A stretch of DNA of 64,000 nucleotides from CADCTP01 sp963849885 (lineage in GTDB: Bacteria; Actinomycetota; Actinomycetes; Mycobacteriales; CADCTP01). The stretch's first letter is position 1. The number at the start of each line of letters is the position of its first letter. This document shows, in pieces, positions 48,658 to 57,294 of this stretch. Below the pieces are notes generated by a model. It ran no database searches. It saw only the letters and a program-made list of their open reading frames with translations, and was not told the DNA's origin. The stretch lies in the NCBI GenBank assembly GCA_963849885.1, contig CAWKIV010000010.1:248001-312000 (forward strand), given 5' to 3'. The position numbers were made by a program, and so were the translations under genes.

Positions 48658-49119
48658 TCAGCCTTGCACGATGAGCGTCCCGATACCGGACATCGAGCCC
48701 GGATGGACGCTGCAGCTGAACTTGTACGTCCCGGGCCTGGTCGGCGCCGTGAAGGTGGCCTTCTCGCCCTGGCCGAGCAGCGGCGTCCTGAACTCGCCGG
48801 TGTCGGCCACGACGTCGTGCCGGGCGGTGTCCTCGTTCTCCACCTCGATCCGCGCGCCGGGCGCGACGGTGAGCGGCGCGCCGTACTTGAAGTCCTTGAT
48901 CGTGATGGTGCCGCCGCTGACCTGCGAACCCGAGCCGCTGCTGCTGCCCTCGCCCCCACCCGGGGCGCTGGTGCCGGTGGCCGGGGCGCTGGTCGCGGAC
49001 GGGGCGGCCGGCGCCGGGGTGCCGGCCGCGGCCGGCGGGTCGTCGTCGCCCGAGGAGCAGGCGGCGACGGCCAGGACGGCCAGGGCGGCGGCGACGAGGA
49101 GTCGGAGAAGTCGGGTCAT
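48658..49119 (-). CDS. lipoprotein cupredoxin (plastocyanin-like blue-copper protein)
   Basis: This 153-residue protein has a lipoprotein signal ending in VAAC (Cys21), a Ser/Ala/Gly/Pro linker to about residue 75, and a cupredoxin domain. Likely type 1 copper ligands are His101, Cys136, His139 and Met143 (RHDVV, SCSVHPGSM). It would be anchored on the outer face of the membrane as an electron carrier or copper buffer. The ATG at 49117-49119 is preferred over an upstream start that would precede the signal. A perfect palindrome lies 25 bases upstream, shared with the divergent sigma factor gene. Confidence 0.87.
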   Translation of the reverse strand: MTRLLRLLVAAALAVLAVAACSSGDDDPPAAAGTPAPAAPSATSAPATGTSAPGGGEGSSSGSGSQVSGGTITIKDFKYGAPLTVAPGARIEVENEDTARHDVVADTGEFRTPLLGQGEKATFTAPTRPGTYKFSCSVHPGSMSGIGTLIVQG

Positions 49120-49144
49120 GCATCCCGATACGGTCGACCGCCCG

Positions 49145-49177
49145 ATCCGGTTCACCGGCCGGGCCGGTGAACCGGAT
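49145..49177 (+). promoter_or_regulatory. perfect 16-bp inverted repeat between cupredoxin and sigma-factor genes
   Basis: Two 16-bp arms (ATCCGGTTCACCGGCC and its exact complement) are separated by a single G, giving a 33-bp near-perfect palindrome in the 91-base divergent gap. It is a strong candidate operator controlling both the copper protein and the sigma/anti-sigma operon. The binding regulator is unknown; the arms do not match the Rex consensus orientation. Confidence 0.65.
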
Positions 49178-49210
49178 GCCGGCGCGGGCCGTGGACCGGA
49201 ACGGAAGGGG

Positions 49211-49726
49211 GTGGCCGGGCTGGGTGCGGACGAGCAGGTGCTCAGACTGCTGCACGACGAGCATGCCCGGGCGCTGTGGGGCTACGCGATGCGGCTGACC
49301 GGTGGTGACGCCGGCCGGTCCGAGGACGCGGTGCAGGAGACGCTGCTGCGCGCCTGGAAGCACCCGGAGGCGCTGGACGTCCGGCACGGCTCGCCCCGGG
49401 CCTGGCTCTTCACCACCTTGCGCAACGTGCTGATCGACGAGTGGCGGGCGCGCAGCGTCCGGCCGGAGGTGGTCACCGACGACCTGCCGGAGCAGACCAG
49501 CCCGGACCACGCCGACACCGCGGTGCAGTCCTGGCTGGTGGCCGAGGCGCTGCGGTCGCTCAGCCAGCAGCACCGGGAGGTGCTGCTGGAGTGCTACTAC
49601 CGCGGCTGCAGCGTCGCCCAGGCCGCGGCCCGGCTCGGTGTCCCGCCCGGCACGGTGAAGTCCCGGACCTACTACGCGCTGCGCGCGCTCAAGCTCACGT
49701 TGGAGGAGAAGGGGGTGACGGCATGA
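49211..49726 (+). CDS. ECF RNA polymerase sigma factor
   Basis: This 171-residue sigma factor has region 2 (LHDEHARALWGYAMRLTGGD, EDAVQETLLRAWKHPE) and region 4 (LSQQHREVLLECYYRGCSVAQAAARLGVPPGTVKSR). Its layout with a following zinc-binding anti-sigma resembles the SigK/SigL type redox- or copper-linked ECF groups. GTG at 49211 follows GGAAGGGG; the frame is open further upstream across the palindrome but without a start site. It overlaps the anti-sigma gene by 4 bases. Confidence 0.87.
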   Translation: MAGLGADEQVLRLLHDEHARALWGYAMRLTGGDAGRSEDAVQETLLRAWKHPEALDVRHGSPRAWLFTTLRNVLIDEWRARSVRPEVVTDDLPEQTSPDHADTAVQSWLVAEALRSLSQQHREVLLECYYRGCSVAQAAARLGVPPGTVKSRTYYALRALKLTLEEKGVTA

Positions 49727-50391
49727 CCGATCGCTTCACCCACGACGCCGCCCCCTACGTCCTCGGGGCGCTCGCGCCGGACGACCGGCGGGTCTTCGAG
49801 GAGCACCTGGCCGGCTGCGCCGACTGCACGGCGGAGGTGCACGCCTTCGCCGGGCTGCCCGGCCTGCTGTCCCGGCTGCCCGCGGAGGAGGTGCTGTCCG
49901 AGCCGGAGGACCTGCCGGAGCCGCCGACCCTGCTCTCGCCGCTGCTGGTGCGGGCCCGGGCCGAGCGGCGGACCCGGCGGTGGAAGGCGGTGCTGGTCGG
50001 CGCGGCCGCGGCCGGGCTGGCCGCGCTGGGCAGCGCCGTGGCGGTGGGGGCCGTCGACCGGCCGCCGGCCCAGCAGCAGCAGGCCGCCCCGCTCGCGTTC
50101 ACCCGGACCGAGCCGGACATCCCGGCGTCCGCGGAGGCGACGCTGACCGACGTGCCGGGCGGCACCCGGATCGACATGACCTGCCGCTACAGCGGCCGGA
50201 TCGACGAGCGCGAGCGGGAGTACGTCCTGCTGGTCGAGCCGAAGTCCGGGCACTCGCAGGAGCTGGGCTCGTGGCCGGTGCTGTCCACCGACGACTACCG
50301 GATGACCGTGGTGGCGCCGTTGCGCCGGGACCAGATCGACCGCTTCGTGGTGACCAACGCGACCGGCAAGCCGCTGCTCATCCTGCCGTGA
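49723..50391 (+). CDS. membrane anti-sigma factor with ZAS zinc motif
   Basis: This 222-residue protein has an N-terminal anti-sigma domain with the zinc motif EEHLAGCADC (His-x3-Cys-x2-Cys), a membrane helix around residues 86-108 (VLVGAAAAGLAALGSAVAVG), and an extracytoplasmic RskA-like C-terminal domain (LTDVPGGTRIDM, LLVEPKSGHSQELGSW). It holds the sigma factor until an outside or redox signal releases it. It converges with the RarD gene, overlapping it by 14 bases tail to tail. Confidence 0.87.
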   Translation: MTDRFTHDAAPYVLGALAPDDRRVFEEHLAGCADCTAEVHAFAGLPGLLSRLPAEEVLSEPEDLPEPPTLLSPLLVRARAERRTRRWKAVLVGAAAAGLAALGSAVAVGAVDRPPAQQQQAAPLAFTRTEPDIPASAEATLTDVPGGTRIDMTCRYSGRIDEREREYVLLVEPKSGHSQELGSWPVLSTDDYRMTVVAPLRRDQIDRFVVTNATGKPLLILP

Positions 50392-51319
50392 CCGCGGCCG
50401 GCACCCGGTCGCGCCGGTCGCGCCGGTCCCGCCGGGTGCGGCGGGCGGAGCGCAGCCCGTCCGCGGTGAGCACCACCAGCGCCAGCCACACCAGCGCGAA
50501 GCCGGCCAGCCGGGCCGGCGGCATCGGCTCGTGGAACAGCAGCACCCCGAAGCCGAACTGGAGCACCGGCGCCAGGTATTGCAGGAGCCCGAGCACGGAC
50601 AGCGGCAGCCGCCGCGCCGCCGCCCCGAACAGCAGCAGCGGCACCGCGGTGACCGGACCGGCGAGGACGAGCAGCAGCACGTGCCCGCCGCCTCCGGCGC
50701 CGAAGGTCGACCCGCCGGTCGCGGCCAGCCAGCCCAGGTACGCCAGCGCGGGCACGGCCAGCAGGGCGGTCTCCACCCCGAGGCTCTCCACCGCGCCGAT
50801 GCCGACCTGCTTCTTCACGAAGCCGTAGGTGGCGAAGCTGAAGGCCAGCAGGAGCGCCAGCCATGGGGGCCGGCCGTAGTCGGCGGTGAGCACGAGCACC
50901 GCGACCGCGCCCAGGCCGAGCGCGGCCCACTGCACCGGCCGCAGCCGCTCGCCCAGCACCAGCACGCCGAGCAGCACGGTCACCAGCGGGTTGATGAAGT
51001 AGCCGAGCGAGGTCTCGACCACGTGCCCGTTGCTGACGCCCCAGATGTAGCCGAGCCAGTTGACCGAGACCACCGCGGCGGCCACCGCGAGCAGGCCGGT
51101 GCGCCGGGCGCCGAGCCGGCGGACCCAGACCCAGCGGCGGCGCAGCGCCAGCAGGCCGGCCACGAAGACCAGCGACCAGAGCACCCGGTGGGCGAGCACC
51201 TCGCCGGGGCCGGCCGGCTCCAGCAGCGGCCAGTAGAGCGGGAACAGCCCCCACAGCAGGTAGGCGCCGGCGCCGTAGGCCAGTCCCTGCCGATCGGCGC
51301 CCTGCTCGGTCCCGGACAT
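50378..51319 (-). CDS. rarD: RarD-type EamA/DMT-superfamily permease
   Basis: This 313-residue protein has ten predicted membrane helices. The segments YGAGAYLLWGLFPLYW, EVLAHRVLWS, NWLGYIWGVSNGHVVETSLGYFINPL and LLQYLAPVLQF are characteristic of RarD. It is proposed to transport small drugs or metabolites; chloramphenicol sensitivity gave the family its name. The ATG at 51319 is preferred because the longer frame adds 35 charged residues. The 132-base gap upstream shows nothing distinctive. Confidence 0.85.
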   Translation of the reverse strand: MSGTEQGADRQGLAYGAGAYLLWGLFPLYWPLLEPAGPGEVLAHRVLWSLVFVAGLLALRRRWVWVRRLGARRTGLLAVAAAVVSVNWLGYIWGVSNGHVVETSLGYFINPLVTVLLGVLVLGERLRPVQWAALGLGAVAVLVLTADYGRPPWLALLLAFSFATYGFVKKQVGIGAVESLGVETALLAVPALAYLGWLAATGGSTFGAGGGGHVLLLVLAGPVTAVPLLLFGAAARRLPLSVLGLLQYLAPVLQFGFGVLLFHEPMPPARLAGFALVWLALVVLTADGLRSARRTRRDRRDRRDRVPAAVTAG

Positions 51320-51451
51320 CCCCGGGCCAACCCCGGCGGGTCGGGGCGGCATTCCCCCGGCGGTCAGGCGGCAGGACCAGGCGGCGCGCCGGGCGATCTC
51401 ACGCCGCCGCGGCCGTCCCGCCAAGTCCGGGTACGGCCGGTGGCCGGCTCG

Positions 51452-53257
51452 TCACGGCCGGCGCACCAGCCCGGTGTAGCCGGCGACGACCAGCGTCGCC
51501 GATCCCCAGCCGGCGAGCGTGAGCAGCCAGCCGACCGCCACCAGCGTCTGCCCGGCCCCGGTGCCGGTGGCCGGCCGGCAGCGGTCCTCCGCGCCGGTCG
51601 ACACCAGCGGGATCGCGGTGTCGATGGCCAGGCCGACCCGGTCCACCGCCGCGCACCGGCCGCCGCCCGGCTCGGCCGTGGTGCCGTCGGCCAGCGCGAG
51701 GAAGAGGCCGATCGAGACGAGCAGCGTCAGCCCGAGCAGCGCGACCGCCCGCAGCGGCTGGTAGCCGTAGTCCAGGGTGAGGCCGAAGAGCCGGTGCCGC
51801 AGCCGGGCCCAGCCGGTGAGCTCGTCGCCGCGGGCCAGGTGCCGCTGCTGGGCGACCAGCACCCGCCGGGCCTCCTCCGGGTGCCCCGCGGCCTGGTACG
51901 CCGCCGCCAGCTGCCGGTACGGCTGGGCCGCGTAGGCCGGCATCCGGCCCAGCCAGGCCAGCCGCTGCCGGACGGTCACCCCGGGCCGGCCGGGCACCCC
52001 GCGGTAGACCAGCCCGGCCAGCTCCACCCAGCCGTCCGCGGCCGGCAGCGCGCGGGCGGGGTCGTCGTGCAGCGCGCCGACGGTGGAGTCGCGCAGGTCG
52101 AGGCCGCCGGACTCGACCTCCAGGTCGTCCACGACGACCCGGCCCTCGACGGTCGCGGTGTTCAGCCGGAGCGCGATGCCGCCCGGGTTGGCCACCCGGG
52201 TGTGCCGCATCTCCAGGTCACCGCCGACCCGGGCCGAGCGCAGGTCGACCGCGGCGGCGTCCGGCTCCGCGCAGCGCAGCTCGGCGCCGTCCAGCAGCAC
52301 CGCCTGGCCGACCTGCAGCCGGGTCGCGGCCAGCGCCGGCCGCGCACCGCCGGCCACCTCGGTCTGCTCGAGGGTGAGCTGGCCGCCGATCCGGCCGCCG
52401 GACACCCGCAGCCCGCCGACCGCCTCGATCCGGTCCAGGTAGACCGTGCCGGTGACGTCGAGGTAGTGGGCGGCCAGCGCCCAGCCGTCCGGGTTGACCA
52501 GGCGGGCCCGGCCCAGCGAGATCGACCCGGCCCGGGTGCCGACCAGCCGGACCGCGCCGTCCGGCCCGTGCCCGCGCACCTCGATGCCCTTGCTCAGGTC
52601 GACCAGGTCGGTGACGTGCAGGTTGGCGGCCGTGATCGCGGGACCGGCCGAGTTGGTGGCCTGGATCCGGCGGGCGGACAGCCGGCCGCCGACGTGCGCG
52701 CCGACCAGCTGGATGGTGCCCGCGGCCGCGCCGCCGGTGGCCACCACGTCGTCGAGCACCAGGTCGCTGCCCACGGTGATCCGGTCGGCGACCATCGCCA
52801 CGCCGCCCTGCCCGTCCAGCCGGGCGGTGGACAGGTCGAGCTTGCCGCCGACCCGCGCGCCGACCAGGCTGATCGGCCCGAGCCCGGTGAACTTCTGCCA
52901 GAGCAGCGCGGAGCCCTCCACCACCGCGTCGTCGGCCAGCAGGCCGGTGACCGTGCTGCCGCCGAGGTCGAGCAGCGGCAGCGAGGCCCCGCGCAGCAGC
53001 ATCCCCTCGGCGAAGCGGCAGCCGCGCATCCGCAGCCGGACCGCGGTGCGCATGCCGTCCAGGTCGAGCGTGCCGAGCACCACGGCGCCGCGCAGCCGCA
53101 GCCCGCGCGGGTCCGGCCGGTCGCCGATCCGGCCGAGCAGCACGTCCCGGACCACCTCGGCGCGGATCTCCCGCTCCGGCCGGCCGGTGACGTTGAGCAG
53201 CTCGCCGCTGGCCACCGCGGCGACCAGCGCCTGCTCCAGCGAGGTCAGCTCGGCCAC
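51452..53257 (-). CDS. beta-helix (pentapeptide-like) membrane protein of unknown function
   Basis: This 601-residue protein begins with a helical segment of about 40 residues (LEQALVAAVASGELLNV), then about 350 residues of regularly spaced hydrophobic repeats of the type LxLxGxxVGGxLxL (LVGARVGGKLDLS, LVGAHVGGRLSAR, VSGGRIGGQLTLE, ARVGGDLEM) that indicate a right-handed beta-helix. A Pro/Gly linker, a TPR-like helix pair and two C-terminal membrane helices follow. Similar actinobacterial proteins are labelled membrane-associated oxidoreductases without evidence. No catalytic motif is visible. Confidence 0.7.
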   Translation of the reverse strand: MAELTSLEQALVAAVASGELLNVTGRPEREIRAEVVRDVLLGRIGDRPDPRGLRLRGAVVLGTLDLDGMRTAVRLRMRGCRFAEGMLLRGASLPLLDLGGSTVTGLLADDAVVEGSALLWQKFTGLGPISLVGARVGGKLDLSTARLDGQGGVAMVADRITVGSDLVLDDVVATGGAAAGTIQLVGAHVGGRLSARRIQATNSAGPAITAANLHVTDLVDLSKGIEVRGHGPDGAVRLVGTRAGSISLGRARLVNPDGWALAAHYLDVTGTVYLDRIEAVGGLRVSGGRIGGQLTLEQTEVAGGARPALAATRLQVGQAVLLDGAELRCAEPDAAAVDLRSARVGGDLEMRHTRVANPGGIALRLNTATVEGRVVVDDLEVESGGLDLRDSTVGALHDDPARALPAADGWVELAGLVYRGVPGRPGVTVRQRLAWLGRMPAYAAQPYRQLAAAYQAAGHPEEARRVLVAQQRHLARGDELTGWARLRHRLFGLTLDYGYQPLRAVALLGLTLLVSIGLFLALADGTTAEPGGGRCAAVDRVGLAIDTAIPLVSTGAEDRCRPATGTGAGQTLVAVGWLLTLAGWGSATLVVAGYTGLVRRP

Positions 53258-53287
53258 GGCCGCCGACCGTACCGGCTCGGGCCGTAG

Positions 53288-54298
53288 CTAGTAGACGGTC
53301 CAGGTGTCGGCGCCGGCGATCAGGCCGGCCAGGTCCGGGGTGGTGGCCGCCCGGGCCCGGTCCACCTGCTCGTTGAGCAGGTCGTCGTACGTGGGCCGCT
53401 CGACCGAGCGGAACACGCCCATCGGCGTGTGGCGCAGGTCCGAGCCGGACAGCCGGGACAGCGCGAACGCGTACGACGGGTCGTCGTTGTGCGCGTCGTG
53501 CACCACCACCGCCGGGTCGTCCTCGGGCACGTCCTCGCGGACGGCCAGCGAGCCGGACGGCTCCCGGACGACCGCCTTCGACCCGTCCCGCCCGAACCGG
53601 ACCGGCTGCCCGTGCTCCAGCCGGATGGTCCAGTCGTCCCGGGTGCCCGCGTCCTTGAGCAGCTCGAAGGCGTTGTCGTTGAAGATGTTGCAGTTCTGGT
53701 AGATCTGCACGAGCGCGGTGCCCCGGTGCGCGGCCGCCGCCCGCAGCACCGACTGCAGGTGCTTGCGGTCGGAGTCCAGCGTGCGGGCGACGAAGGTGGC
53801 CTCCGCGCCCAGCGCCAGCGAGACCGGGTTGAACGGGGTGTCCAGCGACCCCATCGGCGTCGACTTGGTGATCTTGCCCAGCTCCGAGGTGGGCGAGTAT
53901 TGACCCTTGGTCAGCCCGTAGATCCGGTTGTCGAACAGCAGGATCTTGAGGTTGGTGTTGCGGCGCAGCGCGTGCATCAGGTGGTTGCCGCCGATGGACA
54001 GCGCGTCGCCGTCACCGGTGATCACCCACACCGACAGGTCCGGCCGGGAGACGGCCAGCCCGGTCGCGATCGCCGGCGCGCGGCCGTGGATCGAGTGCAT
54101 CCCGTACGTGTTCATGTAGTACGGGAAGCGGGACGAGCAGCCGATCCCGGAGACGAAGGTGATGCGCTCCTTCGGGATGCCCAGCTCCGGCATGAAGCCC
54201 TGCACCGCGGCCAGGATCGCGTAGTCCCCGCAGCCGGGGCACCAGCGGACCTCCTGGTCGGTCTTGAAGTCCTTCGCCGTCAGCTTGAGGTCAGACAT
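53288..54298 (-). CDS. korB: 2-oxoacid:ferredoxin oxidoreductase, beta subunit
   Basis: This 336-residue subunit binds thiamine diphosphate and an iron-sulfur cluster. It has the N-terminal WCPGCGDY Cys pair, a further Cys in GIGCSSR, the TPP motif GDGDALSIGGNH with a following Asn, and a late CNIFNDNAF. The oxoglutarate-type sequence HGRAPAIATGLAVSRP favours 2-oxoglutarate as substrate. It overlaps korA by 8 bases. Product electrons go to ferredoxin, which may feed the adjacent second complex I. Confidence 0.9.
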   Translation of the reverse strand: MSDLKLTAKDFKTDQEVRWCPGCGDYAILAAVQGFMPELGIPKERITFVSGIGCSSRFPYYMNTYGMHSIHGRAPAIATGLAVSRPDLSVWVITGDGDALSIGGNHLMHALRRNTNLKILLFDNRIYGLTKGQYSPTSELGKITKSTPMGSLDTPFNPVSLALGAEATFVARTLDSDRKHLQSVLRAAAAHRGTALVQIYQNCNIFNDNAFELLKDAGTRDDWTIRLEHGQPVRFGRDGSKAVVREPSGSLAVREDVPEDDPAVVVHDAHNDDPSYAFALSRLSGSDLRHTPMGVFRSVERPTYDDLLNEQVDRARAATTPDLAGLIAGADTWTVY

Positions 54299-56141
54299 CC
54301 GTGATCACGCCCTTGAACACCTCGGCCAGCTCGGAAGCGCGGAACGGCAGCCCGCGGACCTGGTTGTAGCCGATCACGTCGACCAGGTAGCGACCGCGCA
54401 GCAGCAGCGCCAGCTGGCCCAGGTTCATCTCCGGCACCACCACCCGCTGGTAGCGGCGCAGCACCTCGCCCAGGTCGGCCGGGAACGGGTTGAGGTGCCG
54501 CAGGTGCGCCTGCGCCACCGACAGCCCGGCCCGCCGGACCCGCCGGCAGGCGGCCCCGATCGGCCCGTACGTCGAGCCCCAGCCGAGCACGAGCACGCGC
54601 GCGTCCCCGGTCGGGTCGTCCACCTCCAGCGGCGGCAGCGAGCGGGCGATGCCGTCCACCTTCGCCTGCCGGCTGCGGACCATCAGGTCGTGGTTGTCCG
54701 GGTCGTACGAGATCACGCCGGTCCGGTCGGCCTTCTCGATGCCGCCGATCCGGTGTTCCAGCCCCGGCGTGCCGGGCACCGCCCACGGCCGGGCCAGCGT
54801 CTCCGGGTCGCGCAGGTAGGGCAGGAAGTCGCCGTCCGGGCCGTTGGGCTCCGTGGCGAAGGTGACCCCGAGCTCCGGCAGCGTGTCGACGTCCGGGACC
54901 CGCCACGGCTCCGAGCCGTTGGCCAGGTAGCCGTCGGAGAGCAGGAAGACCGGCGTCCGGTACGTGGTCGCGATCCGCACCGCCTCCAGCGCGGTGTCGA
55001 AGCAGTCGGCCGGCGAGCGCGGCGCCACCACCGGCACCGGCGCCTCGCCGTTGCGGCCGAACAGCGCCTGCAGCAGGTCGGACTGCTCGGTCTTGGTCGG
55101 CAGCCCGGTGGACGGGCCGCCGCGCTGGATGTCGCAGATCACCAGCGGCAGCTCCAGCGACACGGCCAGCCCGATGGTCTCCGACTTCAGCGCGATGCCG
55201 GGCCCGGAGGAGGTGGTCACCCCGAGCGCGCCGCCGAAGGCCGCGCCGAGCGCCGCGCCGACACCGGCGATCTCGTCCTCGGCCTGGAAGGTGCGCACGC
55301 CGAAGCGCTTGTGCTTGGCCAGCTCGTGCAGGATGTCGCTGGCCGGGGTGATCGGGTAGGCGCCGAGGAAGAGCGGCAGCTCGGACCGCACGGACGCGGC
55401 CACCAGCCCGTACGCCAGGGCCAGGTTGCCGGAGATGTTGCGGTAGGTGCCGGGGGGCAGCGGCGCCGGCTTCACCTCGTACGACACCGCGAAGGCCTCG
55501 GTGGTGTCGCCGTAGTTGTAGCCGGCGCGGAAGGCGGCCACGTTGGCCGCCGCGATCTCCGGCTTCCGGGCGAACTTCTCCTCCAGGAACCGGATCGTGC
55601 TCTCGGTCGGCCGGTTGTACATCCAGGACAGCAGCCCGAGCGCGAACATGTTCTTCGCCCGCTCGGCGTCCTTCTTGGAGATGTCGAAGTCGGCCAGCGA
55701 CCGGACCGTGGTGGAGGTGAGCGGCACCGCCTGCACCTGGAACTGGGTGAGCGAGCCGTCCTCCAGCGGGTTGCTGGCGTAGCCGGCCTTGGCCAGGCTG
55801 CGGGTGGTGAACTCGTCGGTGTTGACGATCACCGTCGCGCCGGCCGGCAGGTCGGCCGCGTTGGCCCGCAGGGCCGCCGGGTTCATCGCCACCAGCACGT
55901 CCGGCGCGTCGCCGGGCGTCATGATGTCGTGGTCGGCGAAGTGCAGCTGGAAGGACGAGACGCCGGGCAGCGTGCCCGCCGGCGCCCGGATCTCCGCCGG
56001 GAAGTTGGGGAGCGTGGACAGGTCGTTTCCGAAGGCGGCCGTCTCCGAGGTGAACCGGTCACCGGTCAGTTGCATCCCGTCGCCGGAGTCGCCGGCGAAG
56101 CGGATGACCACCCGGTCGAGGCGCCTGACCTCTTTCCGCAT
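54291..56141 (-). CDS. korA: 2-oxoacid:ferredoxin oxidoreductase, alpha (fused gamma-alpha) subunit
   Basis: This 616-residue subunit joins the gamma domain (RFAGDSGDGMQLTGDRF, residues 10-180) with the alpha domain (LGAYPITPASDILHELAKH, QAEDEIAGVGAALGAAFGG, TTSSGPGIALKSE). It converts 2-oxoglutarate to succinyl-CoA with ferredoxin as acceptor, in place of or beside the NAD-linked dehydrogenase. AGGAGG lies 11 bases before the ATG at 56141. It is divergent from the DUF3040/second nuo region, and the gap 56142-56276 shows nothing distinctive beyond the ribosome site. Confidence 0.9.
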   Translation of the reverse strand: MRKEVRRLDRVVIRFAGDSGDGMQLTGDRFTSETAAFGNDLSTLPNFPAEIRAPAGTLPGVSSFQLHFADHDIMTPGDAPDVLVAMNPAALRANAADLPAGATVIVNTDEFTTRSLAKAGYASNPLEDGSLTQFQVQAVPLTSTTVRSLADFDISKKDAERAKNMFALGLLSWMYNRPTESTIRFLEEKFARKPEIAAANVAAFRAGYNYGDTTEAFAVSYEVKPAPLPPGTYRNISGNLALAYGLVAASVRSELPLFLGAYPITPASDILHELAKHKRFGVRTFQAEDEIAGVGAALGAAFGGALGVTTSSGPGIALKSETIGLAVSLELPLVICDIQRGGPSTGLPTKTEQSDLLQALFGRNGEAPVPVVAPRSPADCFDTALEAVRIATTYRTPVFLLSDGYLANGSEPWRVPDVDTLPELGVTFATEPNGPDGDFLPYLRDPETLARPWAVPGTPGLEHRIGGIEKADRTGVISYDPDNHDLMVRSRQAKVDGIARSLPPLEVDDPTGDARVLVLGWGSTYGPIGAACRRVRRAGLSVAQAHLRHLNPFPADLGEVLRRYQRVVVPEMNLGQLALLLRGRYLVDVIGYNQVRGLPFRASELAEVFKGVITDV

Positions 56142-56276
56142 GATGTGGGTTGCCTCCTGTGGAGCGGTCCGCGGGGGACGCGCCACCCCTCATCCTACGG
56201 TCGGCGACGGGCAACTTGCTCCGGTCGGGTATGACACGCAATTGCCGTAGCGCGGCGTCCCTGCGAACAGAGTAGC

Positions 56277-56615
56277 TCAGACCGGGCGGAACCACCCAGG
56301 TGGGGTGCCGTCCCGCCGGGCGTCCCGCGGCGGGTCGGCGGGCGCCGACGCGGCCCGCGGCCTGGTCCGGGTGCGCCACTGCCACCAGCCGAACCAGCCG
56401 GCCAGGCAGGCCAGGCCCTGCAGGAAGAGCCCGATCTCGCTCGCCACCGCGCCCACGACCAGCAGTAACACTGCGAGGACGAACAGCGCCCGCAGCGGCC
56501 AGCGGCGCTGCCGCCGCGGCGCCGCGGGGCCGAAGGTGGCGGCCAGGCGCCGGTCACCGGCCATCAGCGCCTGCTCGATGCCGGCCAGCTGCTCCCGCTC
56601 CCGGTCGCTCAACAT
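56277..56615 (-). CDS. DUF3040 small membrane protein
   Basis: This 112-residue protein starts with the DUF3040 signature MLSDREREQLAGIEQALMAGD and has two close membrane helices (ALFVLAVLLLVVGAVA, GLFLQGLACLAGWFGWW), ending in a basic/Pro tail. The family is confined mainly to actinobacteria and has no known function. GGGAGG precedes the ATG. It is divergent from the second nuo cluster; the 289-base gap upstream holds a TAGGGT on the minus strand at 56655-56660 and the nuoA promoter on the plus strand. Confidence 0.8.
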   Translation of the reverse strand: MLSDREREQLAGIEQALMAGDRRLAATFGPAAPRRQRRWPLRALFVLAVLLLVVGAVASEIGLFLQGLACLAGWFGWWQWRTRTRPRAASAPADPPRDARRDGTPPGWFRPV

Positions 56616-56892
56616 CAGGCCCCGCCTCCCCTGCCGCTGGTTCGGAGGTGCCCTACCCTAGCGACCAACATCACAACCTGTGGATCATCGAGCAGTTTTC
56701 ACTACTACATCTGGTGTCGGGCGTTCCTCCGGTCCGGTGGTGCCGACGGTCTGACCGGCTCAGGGCCGCGCGGCCCGGCGCACCCGGCCGGCCACCAGCC
56801 GGACCGGGTGGGCGACCGCGTGGGGTCCAGGCGGCGCTCACGAGCCGGCGACCGCGACCGTCTGGTTGGTCCGTTCCAGGCCCGGCATGCCC

Positions 56893-56898
56893 TAGGGT
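56893..56898 (+). promoter_or_regulatory. -10 box of a likely leaderless second nuo transcript
   Basis: TAGGGT ends 6 bases before the GTG at 56905, with no ribosome site between. It is the same hexamer and spacing as at the response-regulator gene. No Rex-type palindrome occurs here, so cluster 2 seems to be controlled differently from cluster 1. Confidence 0.5.
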
Positions 56899-56904
56899 CG
56901 GGGT

Positions 56905-57294
56905 GTGAACGGGTACGCCGGTGCCTGGGGTGTCGTCGGGGTGCTGCTGCTCGTCGGGGTCGCCCTGGTGGTGGCGGCGACCGGGGTCAACCGGCTGCTC
57001 GGCCCGCCGGTCCGGCGCGGCGGCTACGCGGAGGCCGGCCTCCGGCCGTACGAGTGCGGCGTCGACGTCGACCCGGTCGGGCACGACTGGGCCCAGACCC
57101 ACATCCGCTACTACGTGTACGCGTTCGTCTACGTCGTCTTCGCGGTCGAGGCGGTCTTCGTCTACCCGTGGGCGACGATCTTCACCGATCCCGGTTTCGG
57201 CGGCGCCGCGCTCGCCGAGATGGGCGTGTTCGTCGGCCTGCTCGCGCTCGGGCTGCTCTACGCGTGGCGGAAGCGGGTGCTGACATGGGACTGA
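56905..57294 (+). CDS. nuoA: complex I subunit A, second copy (cluster 2)
   Basis: This 129-residue three-helix subunit has RPYECGVDVDP and FAVEAVFVYPWA. It is clearly diverged from the copy at 27516. It begins a second partial complex I set on the plus strand. The GTG start appears leaderless. It overlaps nuoB by 10 bases. Confidence 0.93.
   Translation: MNGYAGAWGVVGVLLLVGVALVVAATGVNRLLGPPVRRGGYAEAGLRPYECGVDVDPVGHDWAQTHIRYYVYAFVYVVFAVEAVFVYPWATIFTDPGFGGAALAEMGVFVGLLALGLLYAWRKRVLTWD

Noticed and set aside
49145..49177. Transcription terminator reading of the 16-bp inverted repeat.
   Set aside because: It lies between divergent starts, not after a gene end, and its one-base spacer disfavours an RNA hairpin; an operator is more likely.
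56899..56916. A Rex-like half-site (TGTGAACG) at the start of the second nuoA.
   Set aside because: The other half does not match (GGTACGCC) and the TGTGAAC belongs to the GTG start codon region; no palindrome is present.
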